DNA of 64,000 nt from positions 1 through 64,000 of the forward strand of contig NZ_LKBW01000310.1 in NCBI RefSeq assembly GCF_002699855.1, in the 5' to 3' direction. Source of the stretch: Pseudomonas amygdali. GTDB taxonomy: Bacteria > Pseudomonadota > Gammaproteobacteria > Pseudomonadales > Pseudomonadaceae. The first letter of the stretch is position 1, and each line of letters opens with the position of its first letter. Positions 45,161-54,400 of the stretch are shown here, piece by piece. Made by a program: the position numbers and the translations under genes. The notes below the pieces were generated by a model. It was given only the letters and a program-made list of their open reading frames with translations. It was not told where the DNA came from and searched no databases.

Positions 45161-46330
45161 TTATTTCGCCAGATGACGCATGCCTTCCTCCAGGCCGCGC
45201 AGGGTTAGCGGGTACATCTGTCCTTCAATCAGGTCGCGCACGATATGCGTGGACGTGGTGTAGTCCCAGGCATCTTTCGGATAGGGATTGATCCAGATGA
45301 TCTTCTTGAATTTGGCCATGAAGCGCTGCATCCATACATAGCCTGCTTCTTCATTCCAGTGTTCGACGCTGCCACCGGGCTGGGTGATTTCATACGGCGC
45401 CATCGAAGCGTCGCCGATGAAAATCACTTTGTAGTCTGCGCCGTACTTGTGCAGCAGGTCTTGAGTGGCGGTTCGCTCCGAGCTGCGGCGCAGATTGTTC
45501 TTCCACACCGATTCGTAGATGAAATTATGGAAGTAGAAATACTCCATATGCTTGAACTCGGTCTTGCAGGCCGAGAACAGCTCTTCGCAGATCTTGACGT
45601 GCGCGTCCATCGAACCGCCGATGTCGAACAGCAGCAATAATTTGATGGTGTTGCGCCGCTCAGGGCGCATCTGAATGTTCAGCAGGCCCGCATCGCGAGC
45701 GGTGTGATCAATGGTGCCGTCGATGTCCAGTTCATCCGCAGCGCCCTGGCGGGCAAACTTGCGCAGACGGCGCAGGGCCACCTTGATGTTGCGCGTACCC
45801 AGCTCGACCTGATCGTCCAGGTTTTTATATTCGCGCTGATCCCACACCTTGACTGCCTTGCCCTTGCGTTCCCCTGCGTCGCCGACACGAATGCCTTCAG
45901 GGTTATAGCCCCCCGAGCCGAAAGGGCTGGTGCCCCCTGTGCCGATCCATTTGTTGCCACCGGCGTGGCGTTCCTTCTGTTCTTCCAGACGCTTCTTGAA
46001 TAGCTTGTCGAGGCCGCCGAGGGACTGAATCTGCGCGCGTTCCTCGTCACTCAACGAGCGCTCGAACTCTTTGCGCAGCCAGTCTTCGGGGATCAATGCC
46101 TGCAAATGATCGTCGAGATTTTCCAGACCTTTGAAATACGCACCGAAGGCCCGGTCGAATTTGTCGAAATGACGCTCGTCCTTGACCAGAATCGTGCGCG
46201 CAAGAAAGTAGAACTCATCGATATCGGCAAAGATAACCCGCTGTTTCAGCGCATTGATCAGGTCCAGCAATTCACGCAGAGACACCGGCACTCTGGCCGC
46301 GCGCATTTCGTTGAACAGGTTGAGCAGCAT
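45161..46330 (-). CDS. VWA-domain protein, CoxE-like
   Basis: A 389-residue protein with a C-terminal von Willebrand A-type domain (about 215-389). The metal-ion site reads LLFDIGGSMDAHV, so the canonical DxSxS is DIGGS, the first serine replaced by glycine, as in CoxE-type VWA proteins. An N-terminal helical region (about 1-150) is charged. It sits 39 bp behind a MoxR-family AAA+ gene, the usual partner; such pairs act as metal-insertion or protein-remodelling chaperones. The target is unknown. Confidence 0.85.
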   Translation of the reverse strand: MLLNLFNEMRAARVPVSLRELLDLINALKQRVIFADIDEFYFLARTILVKDERHFDKFDRAFGAYFKGLENLDDHLQALIPEDWLRKEFERSLSDEERAQIQSLGGLDKLFKKRLEEQKERHAGGNKWIGTGGTSPFGSGGYNPEGIRVGDAGERKGKAVKVWDQREYKNLDDQVELGTRNIKVALRRLRKFARQGAADELDIDGTIDHTARDAGLLNIQMRPERRNTIKLLLLFDIGGSMDAHVKICEELFSACKTEFKHMEYFYFHNFIYESVWKNNLRRSSERTATQDLLHKYGADYKVIFIGDASMAPYEITQPGGSVEHWNEEAGYVWMQRFMAKFKKIIWINPYPKDAWDYTTSTHIVRDLIEGQMYPLTLRGLEEGMRHLAK

Positions 46331-46369
46331 GGCTGTCGCCCTTTTACGTAACGGGGTGGATGAAGGCGC

Positions 46370-47215
46370 TCAACGGTTGCCGCGGCGGCTCATGAACGCC
46401 AGACGCTCCAACAAATGCACATCCTGTTCGTTCTTGACCAGCGCCCCGGCCAGCGGCGGGATCGCCTTGGTCGGGTCGCGCTCACGCAGCACGGCTTCAC
46501 CGATGTTGTCGGCCATCAGCAGCTTCAGCCAGTCCACCAGCTCGGACGTGGAAGGCTTCTTCTTCAGGCCAGGCACTTTGCGCACGTCGAAGAACACGTC
46601 CAGCGCTTCACTCACCAGGTCTTTCTTGATGTCCGGGTAATGCACGTCGACGATGCGTTGCAGCGTGGCACGGTCCGGGAAGGCGATGTAGTGGAAGAAG
46701 CAGCGACGCAGGAAGGCGTCCGGCAATTCCTTTTCGTTGTTGGAGGTAATGATGATGATCGGGCGCTTTTTGGCCTTGATCGTTTCATCGATTTCGTAGA
46801 CGTAGAACTCCATCTTGTCGAGTTCCTGCAACAGGTCGTTGGGGAACTCGATGTCGGCCTTGTCGATCTCGTCGATCAGCAAAATGACCCGCTCATCGGA
46901 CTCGAAGGCTTCCCAGAGCTTGCCCTTTTTCAGGTAGTTACGTACGTCGTGGACTTTGTCCACGCCCAACTGAGAGTCACGCAGACGGCTGACGGCATCG
47001 TATTCGTAAAGGCCCTGATGTGCCTTGGTGGTGGACTTGATGTGCCAGGTGATCAGCTTCGCGCCAAAGGACTCGGCCAGTTGCTCGGCCAGCATGGTCT
47101 TGCCGGTGCCGGGCTCGCCCTTGACCAACAGCGGACGCTCCAGCGTGATTGCCGCGTTGACCGCCAGCTTGAGATCGTCAGTGGCGACGTATGCCGGGGT
47201 GCCTTCGAACTTCAT
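46370..47215 (-). CDS. MoxR-family AAA+ ATPase
   Basis: A 281-residue AAA+ ATPase of the MoxR group. Walker A GEPGTGKT is near 33-40, Walker B ILLIDEIDKAD near 110, then sensor 1 IITSNNEKELPDAFLRRC and a C-terminal lid. It pairs with the following VWA gene. AAGGA lies six bases upstream of the ATG at 47215; a TTG at 47221 also opens the frame. Confidence 0.9.
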   Translation of the reverse strand: MKFEGTPAYVATDDLKLAVNAAITLERPLLVKGEPGTGKTMLAEQLAESFGAKLITWHIKSTTKAHQGLYEYDAVSRLRDSQLGVDKVHDVRNYLKKGKLWEAFESDERVILLIDEIDKADIEFPNDLLQELDKMEFYVYEIDETIKAKKRPIIIITSNNEKELPDAFLRRCFFHYIAFPDRATLQRIVDVHYPDIKKDLVSEALDVFFDVRKVPGLKKKPSTSELVDWLKLLMADNIGEAVLRERDPTKAIPPLAGALVKNEQDVHLLERLAFMSRRGNR

Positions 47216-47387
47216 GATCAATCCTTTTCACGTGGGTAGGCGCAGCCTGTCGGCGCGCACACCGTAACAGGGGCAAGCAATGCCGGAACTATAACGTGGC
47301 TTCCGGACGGCTGTGAACGCAGACGCCTCATTCAGTTCTTGAATGGGGCGTCACGCAGTGACCGGGTCGAAATTGTAACGCTGCTTT

Positions 47388-47412
47388 TGGTATGGCTAAT
47401 TTGGCTATACCA
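47388..47412. promoter_or_regulatory. Imperfect palindrome, likely operator of DUF4160/DUF2442 pair
   Basis: A 25-bp imperfect palindrome with outer arms TGGTAT (47388-47393) and ATACCA (47407-47412), lying 8 bp before the DUF4160 start. It overlaps possible -10 boxes (GCTAAT 47395-47400 with TTGTAA at 47373, or TATACC at 47406), so a bound repressor would block transcription. The transcript would have a very short or no leader. Confidence 0.55.
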
Positions 47413-47420
47413 TACGCTTC

Positions 47421-47651
47421 ATGTCGACTAAATACAGATTCAGGGATAAATACAGGATTCAGTTGAGGGAAAAAGACCACCTGCCGCCGCATGTGCATCT
47501 GACCGGTGGTGGTCTGGATGTACTGATTTGCCTTGAGCTCGTAGAGCCCATGCGCGGACATGCCCCGACTGTTGTGCTTAAGGAAGCTCTCGAATGGATA
47601 CGAATTCACCGCGACGAACTGATGGAGGAGTGGAAACGATGGCATCCATGA
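47421..47651 (+). CDS. DUF4160-family protein
   Basis: A 76-residue protein with the DUF4160 pattern: KYRIQLREKDHLPPHVHLTGG at the N terminus, then LELVEPMRGHAP, and an EWIRIHRDELMEEWKRW helix at the C terminus. The family is often next to DUF2442 and has been listed as a candidate toxin; activity here is unproven. There is no Shine-Dalgarno before the ATG, consistent with a short or absent leader. It overlaps the next gene by 13 bases. Confidence 0.78.
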   Translation: MSTKYRFRDKYRIQLREKDHLPPHVHLTGGGLDVLICLELVEPMRGHAPTVVLKEALEWIRIHRDELMEEWKRWHP

Positions 47652-48136
47652 AACGACCCCGGCTCAGGGATGTTCAGGCGCAGTCCGGATACCGGCTGGC
47701 CCTGACATTCATCGACGATCAACAATTCGTCCTCGACATGAGCGCTGATGTGCAGGCTTTTTCGGGGTTACGACCCCTGATTGCTGCTGAAGCCTTTGCC
47801 CACGCCCAAGTGGGCGATGATGGCTGGACGGTTGAATGGCCTGAACTGGATATCCAGATCGGTGCGGATACCCTGTATCTCGACGCTCAGGCTCAAGCTG
47901 CCACCGACGAAAACACGCGTATTTTCATCGGGTGGCGTGCCCGCACGGGTTTGCCCTTGGCTAAGGCCGCACAGGCATTGGGTGTCAGCCCTCGCAGCAT
48001 CACTCGCTACAGCAACTCTCGCGAAGCTACGCCACGTACCCTTGCGCTGGCTTGCCTGGGCTGGGATGCATTGCAGCAACAGGCACATGCCGCCGAGGAG
48101 CGGGGTGTTTATTCCGTGGATAAAAAGGACCACTAA
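47639..48136 (+). CDS. DUF2442 protein with C-terminal helix-turn-helix
   Basis: A 165-residue protein. The N-terminal half (about 1-85) follows the DUF2442 pattern (VQAQSGYRLALTFIDDQQFVLDM then DGWTVEWPELDIQIGADTLYLDA). The C-terminal half (about 100-145) has a helix-turn-helix, GLPLAKAAQALGVSPRSITRYS. It would be the DNA-binding partner (antitoxin or regulator) of the DUF4160 protein. The ATG at 47639 is preceded by GGAGGAG about eight bases away, within the upstream gene. Its stop codon overlaps that of the convergent DUF748 gene by four bases. Confidence 0.78.
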   Translation: MASMKRPRLRDVQAQSGYRLALTFIDDQQFVLDMSADVQAFSGLRPLIAAEAFAHAQVGDDGWTVEWPELDIQIGADTLYLDAQAQAATDENTRIFIGWRARTGLPLAKAAQALGVSPRSITRYSNSREATPRTLALACLGWDALQQQAHAAEERGVYSVDKKDH

Positions 48137-49200
48137 GACCCCTTGCTGCTCTCATAACGCGCATTGAATGCCTGCACGAAAGCATTGCGCAGGATCTGCA
48201 GAAACGCCTGGAAGCCGCTGATGTCCTGCTGATGGACGCTGCCGCTCAGATCGACACGGGTGGCGAACTGGTTTTCCCGCTGGTTTTTCAATACGGTTTC
48301 GCTGGTGCCGACCAGCGCTTCCCAGATCGAGCGGAAAACGCCCTTGTCCTTGTTCTCGACGTCCTGCTGCCAGTTGAACACGTCCACGTTGCGCAGCAGC
48401 GGCTTTATATAGCCCTTGAGCTGGCCTTTGTCGGCCTGCGCTTCAATCACCACATCGCCATCGCCGGCGTTGAAATCGAACTTGCCATACGCCGACGAGA
48501 AGTCGTTGAGCTTCTTGAGCTGAATGCCGGTGGCGCGCAGTTTGAAGTCGAAATCTTCAAAGTTGCTGAACGGATCGAATCTGGCGGTGCTCTCCAGATC
48601 GGCATGGCCCAGCAGACGTGCCTTGCCCTTGAACTCGGCATCGCGGTTGCCTTCCACGTCGACCACGTTGGTCAGGTTATAGATGCTGGCATTGACCTGA
48701 TCCGCCTCGATTTTTACCTTGGGCGTGGAGTTGAAGTTATTGAACGTGATGCGCCCGTTATCGATGCGCAATTCGTTGAGGGTGATGGGTAGCAGCTTGT
48801 CCATCTGGGTACGCCAGTCGGTGCCCTGACCGGTCTGCGAGTTCTGCTTGCTGCCGCCGTCCACGAAGTTTATCTGCGGGCCGGTGAAGAGTGCTTTCGC
48901 GACCACTGCATGGTCATACCAGAGTGAATGCCAGCTGACAGCCAGTTCGATCATCGGTGCGTCGAAAAAGGGCACCGGGACCTTGCCATCGGTCTTGACG
49001 ATCTTCAGTCCCTTGATCCGGTAAGCCCCTCGCCACAGCGCGAGGTCTACGTCGGTGATCTCACCTCGGTAGTCGCCCATGTCGGCCAGTTTGTCGTTCA
49101 GATAGTCGCGCACCAGAAAGGGCAAGGCGATATTGATCGCGATCAGCAGAACTACCAGAGCGGCCAGGGTCCATAGCGGCCAGCTGTAGCGACGTTTCAT
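48133..49200 (-). CDS. DUF748-family envelope protein
   Basis: A 355-residue protein with an N-terminal membrane anchor (about 8-30, TLAALVVLLIAINIALPFLV) and a large extracytoplasmic region of the DUF748/AsmA-like type (VDLALWRGAYRIKGLKI; NELRIDNGRITFNNFNSTP). Such proteins resemble bridge-like lipid transporters; function here is unknown. AGGAG lies eight bases upstream of the ATG at 49200. Confidence 0.78.
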   Translation of the reverse strand: MKRRYSWPLWTLAALVVLLIAINIALPFLVRDYLNDKLADMGDYRGEITDVDLALWRGAYRIKGLKIVKTDGKVPVPFFDAPMIELAVSWHSLWYDHAVVAKALFTGPQINFVDGGSKQNSQTGQGTDWRTQMDKLLPITLNELRIDNGRITFNNFNSTPKVKIEADQVNASIYNLTNVVDVEGNRDAEFKGKARLLGHADLESTARFDPFSNFEDFDFKLRATGIQLKKLNDFSSAYGKFDFNAGDGDVVIEAQADKGQLKGYIKPLLRNVDVFNWQQDVENKDKGVFRSIWEALVGTSETVLKNQRENQFATRVDLSGSVHQQDISGFQAFLQILRNAFVQAFNARYESSKGS

Positions 49201-49326
49201 GACATGAGTCTCCTGTTTCAATGAGGGATTGACTACGCACGCGGTCATCCGTTCGGTCAGACTGGACGCCCCAGGGCTGGCGGCATAGGCTTTGGGTCTT
49301 TAACCGATGTGCACAAGGACACTTTC

Positions 49327-50301
49327 ATGAGCCGTATCTACGCTGATAACGCCCATTCCATCGGTAATACGCCGCTGGTGCAGATCAATCGTATTGCGCC
49401 ACGCGGTGTCACGATTCTGGCCAAGATCGAGGGGCGTAATCCGGGCTACTCCGTCAAGTGCCGTATCGGCGCCAACATGATCTGGGACGCTGAAAGCAGC
49501 GGCAAACTCAAGCCCGGCATGACCATCGTCGAACCGACCTCGGGCAATACCGGGATTGGCCTGGCATTCGTTGCCGCCGCCCGTGGTTACAAATTGATGC
49601 TCACCATGCCCGCTTCCATGAGCATAGAACGTCGCAAGGTACTCAAGGCGTTGGGTGCCGAACTGGTGTTGACTGAACCGGCAAAGGGGATGAAAGGCGC
49701 GATTGCCAAGGCAGAAGAGCTGCTGGCGGGCGATCCGGAAAAATATTTCATGCCCGCACAGTTCGAGAACCCGGCCAACCCGGCCATCCATGAAAAGACC
49801 ACCGGCCCTGAAATCTGGGCGGACACCGACGGCGCTATCGACGTACTGGTGGCAGGCGTCGGGACTGGCGGGACTATCACCGGTATTTCCCGCTATATCA
49901 AGCACACCGCAGGCAAGCCGATCCTGTCGGTTGCGGTCGAGCCAGACGGTTCGCCGATTATCACCCAGGCGATGGCCGGTGAAGAGATCAAACCCAGCCC
50001 GCACAAGATTCAAGGCATCGGTGCCGGTTTCATTCCGAAAAACCTCGATCTGTCGATTGTGGACCGCGTAGAGCGTGTCACCGATGAGGAATCCAAGGCC
50101 ATGGCGCGGCGCTTGATGCAGGAAGAGGGCATCCTTTGCGGTATCTCTTGCGGAGCAGCCATGGCGGCAGCCGTCCGTCTGGCTGAAAAACCGGAGATGC
50201 AGGGCAAGACTATCGTGGTGATCCTGCCTGACTCTGGCGAACGTTACCTGTCCAGCATGCTGTTCAGCGACCTGTTTACCGATCAGGAGCTTTCTCAGTA
50301 A
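49327..50301 (+). CDS. cysK: Cysteine synthase CysK
   Basis: A 324-residue PLP enzyme making cysteine from O-acetylserine and sulfide. The PLP lysine is K44 in NPGYSVKCRIG, with substrate loop TSGNTG near 71 and the phosphate-binding GTGGT near 178. It is O-acetylserine sulfhydrylase A-like in length and pattern. AAGGA lies seven bases upstream of the ATG at 49327. A perfect hairpin follows. Confidence 0.94.
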   Translation: MSRIYADNAHSIGNTPLVQINRIAPRGVTILAKIEGRNPGYSVKCRIGANMIWDAESSGKLKPGMTIVEPTSGNTGIGLAFVAAARGYKLMLTMPASMSIERRKVLKALGAELVLTEPAKGMKGAIAKAEELLAGDPEKYFMPAQFENPANPAIHEKTTGPEIWADTDGAIDVLVAGVGTGGTITGISRYIKHTAGKPILSVAVEPDGSPIITQAMAGEEIKPSPHKIQGIGAGFIPKNLDLSIVDRVERVTDEESKAMARRLMQEEGILCGISCGAAMAAAVRLAEKPEMQGKTIVVILPDSGERYLSSMLFSDLFTDQELSQ

Positions 50302-50366
50302 CACATCTTCGCAAGTGTGCACTTCATGCGGGCAACGCAAGGGTTTATGATGGCCAGCTTACGCGT

Positions 50367-50396
50367 CACCGGACGATTATCTCTGTTCGTCCGGTG
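50367..50396 (+). terminator. Hairpin after cysK
   Basis: Perfect 10-bp arms CACCGGACGA and TCGTCCGGTG with a 10-base loop; no U-tract. Confidence 0.6.
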
Positions 50397-50478
50397 CTTG
50401 CGGTCCTTCATTCAGAATCATGCATCAGTACTGCCCGCGTGACGTTTGGCGTTATCTGCCCGCTTCAAGGAGAGCTTC

Positions 50479-51417
50479 ATGACCCTTTCATTTGTTGCCA
50501 AGGCATCGATCCTGATGCTGTTTCTGGGCAGCACGCTGTACGTTCATTTGCGCGGTCGGGCCCGGCTGCCCCTGTTGCGGCAGTTCGTCAACCATTCGGC
50601 ATTGTTCGCGCCTTACAACGCACTGATGTACCTGTTTTCCCGTGTGCCCTCCGAACCTTATCTGGATCGCAGCAAATTCCCTGAGCTGGATATCCTCAAG
50701 GACAACTGGGAAACCATTCGCGACGAAGCCATGCACCTGTTCGATGAAGGCTACATTCGTGCGGCCGAGAAGAATAACGACGCCGGTTTCGGCTCGTTCT
50801 TCAAGAAGGGCTGGAAGCGTTTTTATCTGAAATGGTATGACAAGGCACTGCAATCTGCCGAAGCGCTGTGCCCGAAGACCGTTGAGCTGGTCAACAGCAT
50901 TCCCAACGTCAAAGGCGCGATGTTCGCGCTGTTGCCGGGCGGCAGCCACCTCAATCCGCACCGCGATCCGTTCGCCGGTTCCCTGCGTTATCACCTGGGG
51001 CTGTCCACGCCGAACTCCGATGACTGCCGGATCTTTGTCGATGGCAAGGAATACGCCTGGCGTGACGGCCAGGACGTGATGTTTGACGAGACCTACGTGC
51101 ACTGGGTCAAGAATGAAACGCCGCAGACCCGGGTGATTCTGTTCTGTGACGTCGAGCGTCCGCTGACCAACCGCTTCATGACGCGTGTGAACAGCAGCGT
51201 CAGTGCGTTTCTGGGCCGCGCAACCGCGCCGCAGAATCTGGACGACGAGCGGGTCGGCGGGATCAATCAGGCGTATGCGTTCAGCAAGCGCTTCAGCGAC
51301 GGCTTCAGTGGCAAGGTCAAGCAGTTCAAGCGCGCCAACCCCAAGGCTTACCGCGTTTTGCGGCCTGCTCTGGCGGTAGTGGTGCTGACATTGTTGGGCT
51401 ACTGGTTGTTTGGTTGA
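50479..51417 (+). CDS. lpxO: Lipid A hydroxylase LpxO
   Basis: A 312-residue inner-membrane Fe(II)/2-oxoglutarate dioxygenase of the aspartyl/asparaginyl beta-hydroxylase family, which hydroxylates lipid A secondary acyl chains. An N-terminal membrane helix (about 4-22) and a C-terminal one (about 290-312) flank the catalytic domain with the HxD pair in LNPHRDPFAG and a later His in VHWVKNET. AAGGAG precedes the ATG. It is a second lipid A-modifying gene in this window besides eptA. Confidence 0.93.
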   Translation: MTLSFVAKASILMLFLGSTLYVHLRGRARLPLLRQFVNHSALFAPYNALMYLFSRVPSEPYLDRSKFPELDILKDNWETIRDEAMHLFDEGYIRAAEKNNDAGFGSFFKKGWKRFYLKWYDKALQSAEALCPKTVELVNSIPNVKGAMFALLPGGSHLNPHRDPFAGSLRYHLGLSTPNSDDCRIFVDGKEYAWRDGQDVMFDETYVHWVKNETPQTRVILFCDVERPLTNRFMTRVNSSVSAFLGRATAPQNLDDERVGGINQAYAFSKRFSDGFSGKVKQFKRANPKAYRVLRPALAVVVLTLLGYWLFG

Positions 51418-51471
51418 GCAACCGCTTTGATCCTGTTGTCCGCGGCACGGCGAACAACCGTCAGCCCTTTC

Positions 51472-54400
51472 TCAGTCCAGATTCACATGCCGGCTCAGCA
51501 GCGCTCGCAGCGCTGCAGGCTTGACCGGTTTTGGCAGGTAATCGAGTCCTGCTGCGTGCACCTGAGCGATCAACTCCGGACGACCATCAGCGCTGATCAG
51601 CACGCCCGGCACTGGTTGCCCCAGGCGTGTTCTTAGCCAGGCCATCAGTTCAGTGCCGGTCTCGCCCTCATCCAGATGGTAATCCACCAACGCAATCTGC
51701 GGCCTGACGCCATTGTTCAGCAGTGCTTCGCATTCCTGACGACTGCGAGCGGTCCACACCTGACAACCCCAGCGTGATAGCAGGCTGTTCATGCCGATCA
51801 GGATGCTGTCTTCATTGTCGACACACAGCACCTGCGTGCCGTTCAGCGCGGGTCGGCTGACATCCGGCAGCGTGTCGGGCATTCTCGCCGGGGCTGCTGC
51901 CAGTGGCACCCGCACGCTGAAAACGCTGCCTTTGCCAAGCCACGAACGCACCTGCAAAGGGTGCTCGAGAATGCGACACAAACCATCGGCAATAGCCAGC
52001 CCCAGGCCCAGCCCCTTCGCTGCGTGAGTCTTGTGGCTGTCGAGGCGTTTGAATTCTTCGAAGATCACCTGGCGCTTGTCTTCGGGGATGCCCGGCCCGC
52101 GGTCCCAGACCTCAAGGCTCAGGCTGTCGCCGTAACGCCTGACACCCAGCAGAATAGGGCCTTTGGCATAGCGGAAAGCATTGGTCAGGAAGTTTTGCAG
52201 GACCCGGCGCAATAGCTTGATGTCGCTGTCGACGCGCAGTGAAGTGCCTCTGACACGAAAATTCAGACCTTGCTCCTGGGCCAGCGCTTTGAATTCGGCG
52301 CCCAGGGTGTCAAACAGCGCGTTGAGCGGGAATGGTTGGCGGTCCGGGGTGATCTTGCCGTTTTCCAGGCGCGAGATGTCCAGCAGGTCGCTGATCAGGT
52401 CTTCGGCAGAACGCAACGAGCTGTCCAGATGCTGGACCAATTGCTGGGCGTCGCTGGAAATTCCGTCCTGCTGATGCGACAGCGCAGCAGAAAACAGCCT
52501 TGCAGCATTCAGCGGCTGCATCAGGTCATGGCTGACGGCGGCCAGAAAGCGGGTTTTCGATTCGTTGGCGGCTTCGGCGGTGCCCTTGGCCTCGGTCAGC
52601 GCCTGATTGAGCTGCGACAACTCATGGGTACGTGCGGCGACACGCTGCTCAAGGCTTTCATTGACGCCTTTGAGGGCCTGTTCGGCGGCACGAAACGCGG
52701 TGATGTCGGTGAAACTCATGACGAAACCGCCGCCGGGCATCGGATTGCCGATCAGCTCGATCACCTGCCCGTTGGGGAACAGCCGCTCCGAGGTGTGCGC
52801 GCGGCCCTGACGCATCCAGTGCAGGCGTCGCGCTACATGCACTTCGGCCTCATCCGGCCCGCACAGCCCACGTTCGGCGTTGTAGCGAATGATGTCGGCA
52901 ATCGGCCGGCCGACGCCAATCAGGCCTTCGGGGTAATTGAACAGCTCGAGGTAGCGGCGATTCCAGGCCACCAGCCTCAAGGACTGATCCACCACACTGA
53001 TGCCCTGGGTAATGTTTTCGATGGCCCCCTGCAACAGCGCACGGTTGAACTGCAAGACTTCGGACGCTTCGTCGGCGATGCGTACGACGTCTTCCAGCTG
53101 CATGTCGCGCCCTTCAATAGCAGCCTTGACCACGGCGCGGGTCGAGGAAGTGCCGAGCACGCCAGCCAGCAGCCGCTCGGTGTGCGCGATCCACTCTCCG
53201 TTGGCATTCAAACTGGGGTTGAAACCCTTGCCTTGTCTGTTGGCGAAGCGAATGAAGCTCTGACGCGCCCGGTCTTCACCAACAAAGCGCGCCGAGAGGT
53301 TGAGCAGGTCTTCTATCTGGACGGCGAGCAGCGGTCGGCTGAAGTCGCGCCCCTGGGTTTCCTGGCCAATGAAACGACCTGCCTGCCAGTGCTCCGCCAC
53401 TCGGGTGCGCGACAATATCGACACCCAGGCGAACAGCGTGCAGTTGCCGGCCATCGACAGCACCACGCCCTGAGTCATCGGTGAGATCGGCAGGTCGAAC
53501 GGGTTGCTGTGCAGCCAGGACAGTAGCGGGAAATTGCTCAGCGACCAGCCCATGCCATGCGCCGCGACCGGCAATACTAAGGTGTAGAACCAGATGAAGA
53601 TCCCCGCCGCCAAGCCTGCAAAGACACCACGCCGGTTAGCCTGCTTCCAGTACAGCGCACCGAACATGGCCGGTGCCAACTGGGTGATCGCGGCGAAGGC
53701 AATCTGCCCGATAGTCGCCAGGCTGGCCGTTGAGCCCAGCATCCGGTAGCTGACATAGGCCAGCAGGAGAATCATCACAATGCTGATGCGCCTTACCGAG
53801 AGCATCCAGTGACGAAACGCTTCGAACGGCCGCTCGGTGTTTTTGCGCCTTAACAGCCAGGGCAGCAGCATGTCGTTGGATATCATCGTCGACAGCGCCA
53901 CGCAGGCGACGATAACCATACCGGTTGCCGCCGATGCGCCGCCGATGAAGGCCAGCAGGGCGAGTGACGGGTGAGCGTGCGCCAGTGGCAGACTGATCAC
54001 GAACGAGTCGGGCAGCATGGACGCGGGCAGCAGCATTTGTCCGGCCAGCGCAATCGGCACGACGAACAATGCAGCCAGTGCCAGATAGGCCGGGAACACC
54101 CATTTGGCAAGATTCAGGTCCTGAGGCTCGATGTTTTCGACCACCGTGACGTGAAACTGTCGCGGCAGGCAGACAATCGCCATCATCGCCACACCGGTCT
54201 GCACGAACATCGACGGCCAGTTGATCGTGTCTTGCCAGTATTCCTCGAGGCGTGGCGCAAGTTTGGCCTGATTGAACAGGTCGTCGAATCCGTCGTACAG
54301 GCCGAACGTGACAAACACGCCGACTGCCATGAACGCGAACAGCTTGACCAGCGCTTCGAAAGCAATAGCCAGCACCATACCGCGATGGTGTTCAGTCACA

